Shown: positions 33,207 through 43,689 of the stretch, piece by piece | How the letters are laid out: every line of letters starts with the position of its first letter | Numbering within the stretch: position 1 is the stretch's first letter | Assembly: GCA_963573305.1 (NCBI GenBank) | Contig: OY754330.1 | Location: 23,563,096-23,627,095 of the forward strand | Reading direction: 5' to 3' | DNA length: 64,000 nucleotides | Source of the DNA: Pyrrhosoma nymphula | Taxonomy: Eukaryota; Arthropoda; Insecta; Odonata; Coenagrionidae | Notes under the pieces: generated by a model | Told to the model about the DNA's origin: nothing | Seen by the model: the letters and a program-made list of their open reading frames with translations, nothing else | Database searches by the model: none | Program-made: the position numbers and the translations under genes

Positions 33207-35316
33207 GTAAGCCTAATATTGTATGATGTTTGTTTATATAACATAATGGTTAGAAATATTTCAGGTTTTTGTTGGAAGGACTTAGGATAAAATTGCTGGA
33301 TAACATTTTGTTGCCCTATTTGTAATTTGAAGGTAGGCTAGCTTAAATACATAGTGACATTTGCTTCTGGTGTAGGCTTTGGCATGATATTTGGCACAAT
33401 GGTGAACAAAAACAAAGTGAAAATATTGCAACTGTTTTAGCATTAAGAAATCAATGTTTGACAAGGAGTTCTAGACTTACATACAGTCAAGCCTTAGCTC
33501 ATATTTGATTGGTGTGATTTAGTTGTAGGGTAAATCGGGTTGCAAGTCCACCACTCATCCACCACCTCTTCGTGCACCCCTTCCTCTTTCTGGACAGTAT
33601 ATGATCATCTTTGTGAATCAACAGCTGTACTTACTTTAGTACCAAAGTAGTAAACTGAACAAATTAACCAGTTTAAGTGCACATTTTTTGCTAGAATATC
33701 CATTGTTTCCATTTGTTTCGATGGCTCATTATGGGCATCTTCATTTTATACTCAACATTGATGTCTCTTGATCGACATGTTTGATAATCTCTTTTCAGCT
33801 CCTGAACACTATTTATTTGGTATTCTTACTTTGAACATAAATGTCAGAGGTCGTACCCATATAAATAAATATTTCTTTCATTCCTAGATATTATTTTTGG
33901 TTTTTCCATTACTGATGTCTTAGTTTTCCATTCTTCCAAAATATTTAACCAATTTCAACTTCCATGAGTGAATCGTGCAAATAACTGCTGCTTGATGATT
34001 TTGAGATGAGAACTTCATGTACTTATGTCATTTTCGTCCACTCTGATTTTGAACGTAATATTGACAGTAAATTATATTGCAAATGTTTCCACACTTGGCC
34101 ATCCCGTGAAGTATTTTACCAATACAAGCAAATCCCCCAAATCAAATGGTCTGGGAAACTGCTGTCATTTGTCTCTGACAGTGCCTAACACCAGGTCGGT
34201 GGATAATTGCTTTCTGAGAGGGAATCATAAGATTTGGTAATGGAAAATTATTGCTTTTCTTGGTTTTTGTTTGCATTCACCTTGCAGATGAACTGAATTC
34301 AACAATGAATGTTTCAGATAACTATTTTAGAGACTCATATAGAATATGTACATATTACAATGATCACTTCTTGATTTTTGCGTTGCTTGTAACAAATCTC
34401 AGTCTTGAACATGTTCTAAGGTAAGATTGTAAATATTTTTCTGCCAGTCATTGTTTAATCTTTTTGAAGTACAATGAAATTTTTGGCCTGTCGATATAGC
34501 ATGTGATAAATTGGGCAGATATAATATTCTGTTTTGAAAACTGGTTAGTGACACATGCACTGACTGATCAAATAGCTTGCTGATTCATGAGCCACTGCAA
34601 AGCACTAAAGCAGACTACTTCACTATTTTTTTTTCTTTTCAAGTCCACGCCATCATAGTTGATCATGGACAGCTTTGCTCAGACTTTAATTACATCACAC
34701 CACATTTTAAATCTCAAATGTATTTAACATTGGTACATTGGTAGGTCCTAATACATTTAAATCATAGAACTGAAATTCAACCCTCTCAGTGAATGTTGAA
34801 AATCTGCCTTCAATATATAGGTTTTCATGTAAAAAAAGGCTTGAAAATTTTCAACTTACATCTACTTGAAGATATATAATTACATTATGATGCAAAAAGG
34901 GATTTACTATACTGAGTCTATTCTCTCCATTTGGTACATATAATCAAAGGTGTTATTAAGGGACAAAGAATCAGATGTTAGGGTTTTGATGTTCTTACAT
35001 GGAGAGAAGAATTTTATGTTATCACAACAATTTGCATAAGAATATAAAATCTTGATTTGTCTTTTAATCATTGGAAATATTTAAATTATATTTCATTGCA
35101 TCTGTTTTTTCAGTGTTTTCAGTGAAATTCAGTGTTTTTACATTCATCCAAACAATGCCTTGGAAGTTTTATTTCATTTTGTTTTTATTTTTTATATATT
35201 TATTTGAGCCACAGCTATGAATTTATTATCTCTCTTTCTATATGAACTAATTATTTGACTACCTAATGTGATTGAACTCTCAGTTAATAACTGCTTCAAA
35301 TTGCCCTAATTTTAAG
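33207..35316. other. Intron 4: nothing recognised
   Basis: About 2.1 kb of AT-rich intron with no readable transposon protein or terminal repeat. It is the longest stretch of the gene that appears free of identifiable mobile DNA. Confidence 0.5.
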
Positions 35317-35458
35317 GTGCACCCAATGTTTAGAGGATATCAGCAGCATGACACCCAAGAATTTCTACGCTGCTTTATGGATCAGCTGCATGAAGAATTG
35401 AAAGAACCTGTGGTTGAGCGGCCAGGTATTGACGGAAAGGGACTTCACAATCGACTGG
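35317..35458 (+). CDS. USP20/USP33: USP20/USP33-family deubiquitinase, exon 5 (DTQEF segment)
   Basis: Forty-seven codons plus one base (residues 237-283), phase 0 to phase 1, with a TTTTAAG acceptor and a GTAAGT donor. It contains PMFRGYQQHDTQEFLRC, the conserved USP motif that follows the Cys box, and MDQLHEELKEPVV, which is diagnostic for USP20/33. The intron after it (8.2 kb) contains the Penelope inverted pair and the foldback repeat. Its phase-1 end joins directly to exon 6, so no missing exon is required between them. Confidence 0.94.
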
Positions 35459-35979
35459 GTAAGTTAAAGCCCCTAACATGCTGCGTTGTAATTCTCCTGT
35501 ATCCTCTTCACCTAGTTATCTAAATCTCATCTTTAAAATGGGTTTTTTCGATTCAGCTTGATACTTTAAGAAATGATCGAAACACACTTCTTTATAGACT
35601 CACGTAATTCCATTTTGCAACCAAAACTTACAGAATGTTCAAAAAACAGTTTCGGAGTAAAATACTTACCACTTCATCCTTTTAGTCAAACCTTCAAAAT
35701 TTTTAGGCTGACCTTATAAATCTTGTAAACGCAGGACTGATCATATTCTACCACTGTCATTATTTTATATCCCACTACTTTTTAATGTGAATGATTTTCA
35801 TTTATCCCTAGGAGCTAAAGTGTGTAAATGTGTATGAAGTTATTGACAAAGTGTAATAATAGATATTCAAACCTAAGATTGATGAAAGGGTTTTTATTCA
35901 CTGTTATTACTTTAAAACCTTGAAAAAATACAAACAAATGTTCACTAGAAAAATCTCCAATTGTTGTAAATTAAATTTG
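35459..35979. other. Start of intron 5: nothing recognised
   Basis: AT-rich intron sequence between the exon 5 donor and the GGGTCTGTTTCTC terminal motif. Confidence 0.45.
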
Positions 35980-36109
35980 GGGTCTGTTTCTCAAATGTAC
36001 AAGTCCACAAGTTACAAGTCTTACACTTATAATTTGTGAAATTCCTGTTTCTCTAACAGACTTGTAGTTACAAGAGTTTGAAACTTGTAAGGAAATTTTT
36101 ACTAGTGCT

Positions 36110-36969
36110 CTGAGGTGAGTAATGCCCCGTTTGCACAACAGCCATACGTACGGTATGTGTTTACATAACATAAGCATTGCAGCTGTAACTCTGTGCTGCC
36201 CTTTCCAGGAATTGCTGCAAACAAGTGAAATGCAAGCAGATAATTTCAAATGAAATTAGAATTTCAGCCTTCATGATACCTTTAGCAATACTCGGAATGG
36301 TTTCAAGAGCAAATGAAACTTCTCTGTTTATCAAACACAGTTACATTATGCCATTATCCATTTTGTGTTCCTTTTCTGAGTATTGCCCTTCATATTTCCG
36401 ATTCCTCCCTTGCAACGCCAGCAACAATCAATGTAAGGTCAGTAACATTAGGAAGTACGTGTTACAGCTGTACAGACTCAAAGGTACATGGGTCTTCAGG
36501 CAAAGATACGTCGGTAGGCACAGCTATTGTGTAAATGGGGTATAATGGAAAGAATAACTGGGAAAACAAATGAAAAGAGACTTGTGATCCTCTTTTCTCA
36601 CATAATACAAAGCCTATGGTAGCTTTCCATTCATGGTGTTGAAGTTAGGGTACAACAGAACACTTAAGTGCACACAAACAACATTGAATGGAACGATGTG
36701 CACATGCAAAGTGGTTTGTAACCTGCTGGTTGGTAGCATGTTGTGGATGAACAACAGTCATGGCCGAATTTTTAGTTCAAAGCTGTTGAATTCGTTCTAT
36801 CATTATTTAATAAGCGTAAGCTTTTTATCACAGTAATGAAAAACCTCACAGTATGCGTTTTGATTGATTAATTGTAAGGGTGGGCAGGGCCTTTTGGAGC
36901 CCTCCTTGCACTCAGATCTCTTGGTCCATTATGCCATCCCACATTTAACCTGCCTGCCACTTGCAGACA
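36110..36969. other. Intron 5: nothing recognised
   Basis: Sequence between the left inverted end and the 5S-derived repeat. The open frames at 36225-36545 and 36633-36836 have no family features. Confidence 0.4.
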
Positions 36970-36984
36970 AGGGACAAGACCACC

Positions 36985-37191
36985 ATGGTAGAGGTATGAA
37001 GGAGGGGCCACCCCAACCTTCCTGGTACAGGTATGGAGGGAACCACCTCCCTCCAACTTTCCTGGTCTCGGTCTACCCTCCAGCCTCCCAGTATAGGCAT
37101 GGAGGAGGGCCACCCATCCAACCCCCATTCGGACCCAACGTTGCTTAACTTCGGTGATCTGACGGGAACTGGTGTTTCAACGTGGCTAGAC
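36985..37191 (-). pseudogene. 5S rRNA-derived repeat (SINE3-like or 5S pseudogene)
   Basis: Minus strand from 37191: GTCTAGCCACGTTGAAACAC, CCGTCAGATCACCGAAGTTA, AGCAACGTTGGGTCCG and then TTGGATGGGTGGCC align in order with 5S rRNA, including the internal control region and the GGATGGGTGACC box; about 108 of 120 positions are covered with many substitutions. Downstream (36985-37115) the segment GGTATGGAGGAGGGCCACC is repeated three times. It is a transcription-unit relic, not a working 5S gene. Confidence 0.75.
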
Positions 37192-37439
37192 CCTTGCCCC
37201 AATATGCGTTTAATGCCTTCACTGAAAATCAACAAACTTGACTACAATTACAGATGCCATTATCAACGTTCTTTTGTTGTTTAGGACACATCTACTTTGC
37301 TCCTGATCTGTTTTGAAGTGTATTCCCTGTTGCGCAGGGTCTGTAATGAATGGAAGGCACCCTAAAGTGATGAATAAGGTATAAGTAGATTTTTTTTCTG
37401 AACTCTGATACAACATGATCTTACTTACTTACTTCCTCG

Positions 37440-37680
37440 GCACTGCTGCCCGGTATGAGCTTTGGCCTCCCTCAAGACACCTGTCCATTCTCTTCTGTTC
37501 TGCACTTTCTCCCACCATCTAACGACTCAGTCTTTATGTCTTCTTCCACATTCTGCATCCATCTTTTCCTTGGTCTTCCTCTTTTTCTCTGTCCATACAT
37601 ATTGCCATGTAGCAGCTTCTTAGGCATCCTTTCTTCACTCATTCTTTCCACATGACCTAGCCAAGCTAGCCATTGGGTCT
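37440..37680 (-). pseudogene. LINE reverse transcriptase C-terminal tail
   Basis: Reading the minus strand gives KKKTKEKMDAECGRRHKD, an altered form of the R-RGRPRKRWMDDVEED motif, then REWTGVLREAKAHTGQQC, which matches the dR-WR--V-EA-AH-G end of RTE/jockey-type reverse transcriptases; an AT-rich segment follows the stop. Only the last about 80 codons remain, with a stop inside. A GATCTTACTTACTTACTT stretch lies beyond its end. Confidence 0.6.
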
Positions 37681-38855
37681 AACCATATATAACATGATCA
37701 GTTTATGTTAAAACACATTGTTTGTTTAGGAATTATTAAAGAATAATATTTTAGACAAAAGTGTAACTAAACAAGAAATCCCCCCATGGAGACATTGTAC
37801 ATAAACAATGAAGAAGAAAGATTTATTGGCGGCATGTATGTTGCTTTTGATCGTGCAATTTCATTAAATAAGGAATAAATCATTTTGGGGAGAGGAAAGG
37901 TTGAATATGTGAGTTTCGCATGTGTTTACTGGCACAATTTATTACTATTTAACAATATCCTTATCATTTCATGTGAAGTCATTGGTTCATACATTGAGAA
38001 GTAAAAATGGAGAGCAGAAGTTTCCCTACTAAAATGACAAAATCGCTATGAAATATTCAGCCTTGAAGGTACCCAAATGGGGTGATTACATACGTTGACC
38101 AGCCTTTTTGAATGCCGTATTTTTTGTGTGGTGCAGGTCAATTGCTAAGCTATTGTGTTGTGGTTCTTTCTGAATACTCCCTTGTTTTGTGTGATGTTTC
38201 TGCTGTAACATTTTTATGCTGCTACTGTTTTTATTATGATTATCACTCCAAAGGCTGAACCTGCTTCTTCTTAGAGCAGGGAATAAATTAGTAAATGTTG
38301 ATTTTTGTTGATTGATTTTTTTTTTGTAACTACATATGTTAGCACTGAGCTATCTGTATGGATCCTAAGTACTGCTCACTCCATCTGTTATTTACTTACC
38401 CTGAACTTCATTTTTCTCACAGTATTTTTATTCCAAGATTATTCAAGGTAGTTTCCTATTCTTATATCAGCAATACAAATTCTGGATGGTTTTGTTTGCT
38501 GCCTTCAGAATTCAGACATTCTCTTCATAATTGTGAAAATTAAGGTAAAAGAAGCAGCTGGTGTTGATGTATGTTAGACTGGAGAGTGAAAACAAAATTG
38601 ACTGATTATGACATAAGCAGTCCACTTCTCAAATGAAGCTCTCTGCCGTCCGGGTTTCCTAGCTGGAGTATGGTTTTGGTGGAAAGTGTGTTGAGAAAAA
38701 GTGTGCGAAAGTCCTATGATGTGGATATATTATTTGGTGGAAATATCTCTCGTGTACCCATCCAAATGAAGGAGAAAACACATTGTTGCTGCATGGGCTG
38801 TATCCAGGTATCCTCAGATTATGAACCTCTCACGCTACCACTAGGGCAACTTACA
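37681..38855. other. Intron 5: nothing recognised
   Basis: Intron sequence between the LINE tail and the foldback repeat. The stretch 38088-38150 is matched, inverted, at 42940-43025. Confidence 0.4.
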
Positions 38856-39054
38856 AGGAGGCATCGCGTGACTTATGTTTGGGATCCAAACGCAATAATT
38901 TTCTGATACTATAGAGAGAATGCGGGAAAAGCGTCACGGCTTTCTTCCACATAGGCCGGGGTTTGAGAGAAAAACACTATTAAAGAATGTAGGATTTAAG
39001 TCTTTCCAGGCGAATGCTTAGGATAAATAGTTCTCGGGTTTCCAGCCGGGTAAT

Positions 39055-39112
39055 GGTGTTAAACTGCACCGATGTTTCAATGGCGTAGTCTGCCATCGTC
39101 TTCAGGGTTAAT
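39055..39112 (-). ncRNA. Hammerhead-ribozyme-like motif, Penelope left terminus
   Basis: The inverted partner of the motif at 41380. The minus strand has CTGAAGA, the CGATGGC/GCCATTG pair and GAAAC. The sequence after GAAAC differs (ATCGGTGCAG), which changes the loop of stem III but keeps its AAAC/GTTT pairing. Two such motifs facing each other bound the inserted unit. Confidence 0.45.
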
Positions 39113-39156
39113 GATTTTTGCCAGAGTTGTCATATATTTATAGTGTCACATTTGTA

Positions 39157-40619
39157 TTAGGTTTTTCCTGATTCGTCAGTTTTTTCCCGCCTTTCTTTTA
39201 GCATTCTCAGAATAGGTTTCCAAGCACTGCTGAGTTGGAAACCTTTGTCTCGGTTCAAGGTTTTACTTTCCAGCCTTATCTCCACAGCTTCTTTCACAAT
39301 ACGATCCCAATAGTCCTTTGTTTTGCAAAGCACTTTTGTGTTGGCAAAGTCGATCCTATGGCCATTTTCCAGGCTGTGTTCCGCCACCGCCGATTTTTCC
39401 GGATTGAAGAGTCTGATGCACCTTTCGTGTTCCTTCAGGCGTGTTTCTACGGTGCGTCCAGTCTCACCAATGTACACCTTTCCGCATTTGCAATGGATGC
39501 TGTATACTCCAGGTGTCTTCAACAGCAGGTTGTCTTTAGCAGTTCTTAGGATGTTTCTAAGTTTTGCCGTTGGTCTGAGGGTCGTCTCGATCTCGTGCTT
39601 GGCTAGTATCCTCAAGATCTGGTTGGATACTTTTGGGATGAAAGGGAGACAGGCTCTGCTTCTTGGTTTGGTCTGCATCTCTCTCGTCTTCTGAGTGATG
39701 GTCCTTTTTAGGGCCAATTGGATCTCTCTGTCTGTGTATCCGTTGGTACGAAAGGTCTTCTTCAGGTGCTCAATTTCCGAGTTTTGGTTCCTCTCATCTG
39801 ACACTGCCTTCGCACGGTGGAACAGCGTAGTCATCACTCCTATTTTTTGTGCGGGATGGTGGTTACTTTTCCCGTTCAGATATAGGTTGGTGTGTGTTGG
39901 CTTCCTATACACGCTGTTGCCCAAGCTTCCGTCGTTCTTCATTTCGATGAGGATGTCGAGGAAGGGCAAGCGGTTGTTCTCCTCGATTTCGATGGTGAAC
40001 TGGATCTCGGGACGGATGCCGTTCATGTGAGCAGGGAATTGTGTGAGAGATTCCCGTCCATGTGGCCACACAATGAATGTGTCGTCCACATATCTGAAGA
40101 AGTGCTTTGGACGGAGGGGTGCTGTTTCCAAGGCACGTTTTCAAAGTCTTCCATGAAAAGATTGGCTATGGCCAATAGTGGAGACCCCATGGGAATTCCT
40201 TCCTTTTGCTCAAAATATTGGCTGTTGTAGAGAAAGTAGGTGGATTTCAAGATGTGTTGGAACAATTCCACTGTCTTCTGGTCGAACAATGTCTTGAGGA
40301 GTTCAATGACTGCTTCGACTGGTACTCTCGTGAAGAGCGACACGACGTCGAAACTCGCCATGATGTCTTCTGCGTCAAGTCGGATGCTCTGTAGGGTTCT
40401 GACGAAGCTTGCGGAATTCTTCACGTGGTCCGGCCCTTGTCCCACGAATGGAGACAGCAAGTTGGTAAGATGTCTCGCCACCAGGTAGGTTGGTGATCCA
40501 ATAGCGCTCACAATTGGTCTCAGGGGGGCGCCCTCTTTGTGAATCTTGGGTAGGCCGTACAACCTCGGTGGGACGGGAGCTTGCGGTATCAGGCGTTGGT
40601 TAGTCTCAGATGCCGGCAT
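39157..40619 (-). CDS. Penelope-like reverse transcriptase with GIY-YIG endonuclease (one frameshift)
   Basis: The minus-strand reading from 40619 begins MPASETNQRLIPQAPVPPRL and YGLPKIHKEGAPLRPIVSAI, the conserved PLE block, then VVSLFTRVP and EGIPMGSPL. A frameshift near 40130 moves the reading to FFRYVDDTFIVWPHGRE, whose two Asp residues are the RT catalytic pair, then PFLDI. After a connector (about residues 230-400) comes PGVYSIHCKCGKVYIGETGR with RLKEHERCIR, the GIY-YIG nuclease, its CxC and the EHSLENGH segment, up to the stop at 39157. Apart from the one frameshift it is open, so it is young. The N-terminus is cut off at the inverted junction. Confidence 0.9.
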
Positions 40620-41340
40620 GGATGTGTGTGCTAATGAAAACGACAGACTATCACCTGAGAGTCCGGACGCTCCTTGAGGACCAGGCCTATCGGATGATTA
40701 CACGTGACCCTACGGACGCTATTGTGAAGAAGACAATCGTCTTGATTAAGAGATCCATGCCGGCATCTGAGACTAACCAACGCCTGATACTGCAAGCTCC
40801 CGTCCCACCGAGGTTGTACGGCCTACCCAAGATTCACAAAGAGGGCGCCCCGCTGAGACCAATTGTGAGCGCTATTGGATCACCAACCTACCTGGTGGCG
40901 AGACATCTTACCAACTTGCTGTCTCTCTTGAAAAACTTAGAAACATCCTAGGAACCGCTAAAGACAACCTGCCGTTGAAGACACCTGGAGTATACAGCAT
41001 CCATTGCGAATGCGGAAAGGTGTACATTGGTGAGACTGGACGCACCGTAGAAACACGCCTGAAGGAACACGAAAGGTGCATCAGACTCTTCCATCCGGAA
41101 AAATCGGCGGTGGCGGAACTGCCTGGAAAATGGCCATAGGATCGACTTTGCCAACACAAAAGTGCTTTGCAAAACAAAGGACTATTGGGATCGTATTGTG
41201 AAAGAAGCTGTGGAGATAAGGCTGGAAAGTAAAACCTTGAACCGAGACAAAGGTTTCCAACTCAGCAGTGCTTGGAAACCTACTCTGAGAATGCTAAAAG
41301 AAAGGCGGGAAAAAACTGACAAATCAGGAAAAACCTAATA
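40620..41340 (+). pseudogene. Second Penelope copy, RT mostly deleted
   Basis: The plus strand starts farther upstream in the protein than its partner (TTDYHLRVRTLLEDQAYRMI and KKTIVLIKRSMPAS), continues through LPKIHKEGAPLRPIVSAIGS, then jumps at about 40925 straight to the connector (LRNILGTAKDNLPLKTPGVY) and the GIY-YIG domain. The RT palm with YVDD is lost. A frameshift at about 41125 affects the nuclease end. Confidence 0.85.
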
Positions 41341-41379
41341 CAAATGTGACGCTATAAATATATGACAACTCTGGCAAAA

Positions 41380-41445
41380 ATCATTAACCCTGAAGACGAT
41401 GGCAGACTACGCCATTGAAACGTTGGCGCAGTTTAACACCATTAC
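41380..41445 (+). ncRNA. Hammerhead-ribozyme-like motif, Penelope right terminus
   Basis: CTGAAGA (41390-41396) fits the hammerhead CUGANGA box. CGATGGC and GCCATTG can pair as stem II around AGACTAC. GAAA (41417) is the second core box, and AAAC/GTTT around GTTGGCGCA can form stem III, leaving a TTTA cleavage context. Penelope-like elements are known to carry such motifs in their terminal repeats. Whether it cleaves is not shown by the sequence. Confidence 0.45.
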
Positions 41446-41529
41446 CTGGCTGGAAACCCGAGAACTATTCATCCTACTATTAAAGAATCTTCCTCCGTAA
41501 AAATCCTTTAAAGTTCACACCTCTCTCAA

Positions 41530-41607
41530 CAGAGCTCGTAGCCCAGTGGGTTGAGGTGCTGAGCCGGTTTTACTCATACGGTGGCTGGGGTTCATTCCCT
41601 GATAACG
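41530..41607 (+). pseudogene. tRNA-like core, left arm of the foldback repeat
   Basis: GCTCGTAGCCCAGTGGGTTG forms an A box and D arm; GGCTGGGGTTCATTCCC is a B box with an altered T stem. Its inverted partner at 42590-42665 keeps a perfect T arm, so this copy is the more damaged one. Confidence 0.6.
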
Positions 41608-42587
41608 ACATTTTTTTTTCTTTCGAATATTTTACGGAATTACTGTAAATTGCACACTCCCATACATTTACGGCAGTAGCAACAGATTTTTTTTAATTTC
41701 CAGCCTATTTGCTGGATTTTCAGTCAATCCCCTTCAGAGACCATCGAAGCTAATTTAGGGATTCTTATTTGGCCGAATAGAGGCTACACATGCTGACAGA
41801 CCTAATATGTATGTTTAGATTTTGAAAATCAGGGATACTTCCGTGAATAGGATGTGCTTCGATTGGTTGTGGGTGTTTCTCAAGGGTGTAAACAATGAAC
41901 GGATTATTACTTTTTAATTAGCAACGATGTACTCACTTAAAATTTCCCAGGAGCTGCATTCGAGTAATGACTTCTGTATTTCTATTTCTTGTTCAATAGG
42001 GAACATGATGTAGGTAAAAAAGAGATGGTAACTGTTTCTGAGGTTATGTAAAAAAAAAGTTTGCTGTGACCTTATTGCGGAGCAACATAAGATATTCCAG
42101 CATAAAAAAATATCACGTAATGATAACACTTTTTCTTTTCCCACCTCATCTTTATTTCAATTGAAGGAATTTAACTTTTAAATCATGGTGTGGAATTGCA
42201 TACTTTTGGATGATAAATGTCATTACTCGAGCGCAGCTCCTGGGAAATTTTAAGTGAGTACATTGTTGCTAATTAAAAAGTAATAATCCGTTCATTGTTT
42301 ACACCCTTGAGAAAGACCCACGACCAATCGAAGCCCATCCTATTCACCGAAGTATCCCTGTATTTTCAAAATCTAAATGTACATATTAGGTCTGTCAGCA
42401 TGTGTAGCCTCTTTTCGGCCAAATAAGAATCCCTAAATTAGCTTCGAAAGTCTCTGAAGGGGATTGACTGAAAATCCAGCAAATAGGCTGGAAAATATAA
42501 AAATCTGTTGCTACTGCCGTAAATGTATGGGAGTGTGCAATTTACAGTAATTCCGTAAAATATTCGAAAGAAAAAAAAATGCCGCTG

Positions 42588-42665
42588 TCTGGGATCGAAC
42601 CCCAGCCACCGTATGAGTAAAACCAGCTCAGCACCTCAACCCACTGGGCTACGAGCTCTGTTGAG
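42588..42665 (-). pseudogene. tRNA-like core, right arm of the foldback repeat
   Basis: Minus strand: GAGCTCGTAGCCCAGTGGGT (A box and D arm), then GAGCTGGTTTTACTCATACG, then CTGGGGTTCGATCCCAG, a perfect 5-bp T stem around a 7-base GTTCGAT loop, then ACAGCGGC. It is thus recognisably tRNA-like over its whole length, though the acceptor ends do not pair well. It lies within repeat flanks and is not called as a functional tRNA. Confidence 0.65.
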
Positions 42666-42845
42666 AGAGGTGTGAACTTTAAAGGATTTATGCAGAGGAA
42701 GATTCTTTAATAGTGTTTTTCTCTCAAACCCAGGCCTATGTGGAAGAAAGCCGTGACACTTTTCCCGCATTCTCTCTATAGTATCAGAAAATAATTGCCT
42801 CGTTTGGATCCCAAACATAAGTCACGCTATGTCTCCTTGTTAGTA

Positions 42846-43689
42846 TCTAGTGTGATTGTGATTTCCCTTGGCTTATAATATTAATTACAGACATTACCGA
42901 CTGAAAATTAATAACAACAAAACTATGGCATAATCAGGAAAAACCACGGCACATTTGTGGAGCAATTGAACTCCTGCAATGCACAAAAATTACACCATTC
43001 AAAAAGGCTGGTCAACATACGTAGCCTTCCCTTCTCAGACAATATAATATTATTATGTCTTACGTACTTTTTATATAAGACAAGCACTGCACAACATGAT
43101 ATCTTGACATGCAAGAATTATAAATAAAATTCATTTTGAGAAGATGTTTCACTTCTTGCAATGGAATAAACTATTTTTTCTTATGATGTTCATGTTTTAC
43201 TGATGACTCATCCTTGATTTGGATATTTTAAGGAAACTTTGAACTGAAAATACAGTTTATCCTGTATTCACACATTTATAGACCCCAAGCGACATGGCGC
43301 TGACTCTTGGTTATAGAAGATGGCAAGAGATTCTCTCAAAATATGTAGCAATCTTCAAATAATAGCTAAATATTGACTGATTACGTTTTTCATTTCCACT
43401 TGTAAAATCTTTGTTTAGTTGTGAAGAATTCACAAGTCCTCCATTCTTGTTTGAGAAACACTTGTAAGTCACACTAGTATGAATCCAACTTGTACTTTTT
43501 GACTCGTGGACTTTTACCTTTGAGAAACAGGTCCCTGTTCTTCCAGCAAATTGACTGTTAATTAGAAGAATTAAGTTCGTATTTAGTGAAATTATTTTAG
43601 ATTAGCCTGGTCAACCCTTGTCTGTTAAGGTATGTCACTCCCCTTTTTGAGTTTTATCATATTCATACAAGTTCCATGTTTCCATGTAG
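42846..43689. other. End of intron 5
   Basis: Intron sequence between the foldback repeat and exon 6. It includes the right GTCCC-ending inverted motif (43520-43535). No gene seen. Confidence 0.45.

Larger units (their letters stand above)
38989..41476. mobile_element. Penelope-like element, inverted head-to-head pair
   Basis: Flanked by a perfect 12-bp duplication CTATTAAAGAAT (38977-38988, 41477-41488), so it inserted as one unit. The left copy (minus, 38989-40619) has a nearly intact reverse transcriptase and GIY-YIG endonuclease. The right copy (plus, 40620-41476) is the same element with most of the RT deleted. The two outer termini are inverted copies of each other (about 130 bp, from AGGATAAATAGTTCTCGGGT). 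Penelope-like elements are known to make such inverted or tandem partial copies. Confidence 0.9.
38856..42845. mobile_element. Long foldback repeat with tRNA-like core in each arm
   Basis: The left arm (38856-38988 and 41477-42160) and right arm (42180-42845) are inverted copies of one sequence about 0.7-0.8 kb long, meeting near 42170. Their outer ends are ACAAGGAGGCATCGCGTGAC and, inverted, ACAAGGAGACATAGCGTGAC. Each arm carries a tRNA-like core (41530-41605 and 42590-42665). A Penelope pair interrupts the left arm. A single-arm copy of the family lies at 18340-19740. It encodes no protein. Confidence 0.82.
35980..43535. repeat. Inverted GGGNCTGTTTCTCAAA ends spanning most of intron 5
   Basis: GGGTCTGTTTCTCAAATGTA (35980) and, read inward from 43535, GGGACCTGTTTCTCAAAGG form an imperfect inverted repeat around 7.5 kb. 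ACAAGTCCAC and AAAGTCCACG follow each. Subterminal CTTGTAA/TTACAAG motifs repeat on both sides. A second inverted match lies farther in (38088-38150 against 42940-43025). This may be a large DNA element later filled with other insertions. No transposase and no firm duplication were seen. Confidence 0.4.

Noticed and set aside
36864..37284. Overlapping open frames on both strands, Pro/Gly-rich
   Set aside because: They are produced by the tandem GC-rich repeat of the 5S-derived sequence; several frames are open at once, which fits composition rather than coding.
41530..42665. Functional tRNA genes
   Set aside because: The A and B boxes and T arm are good, but acceptor stems do not pair and the sequences are embedded in a dispersed inverted repeat.
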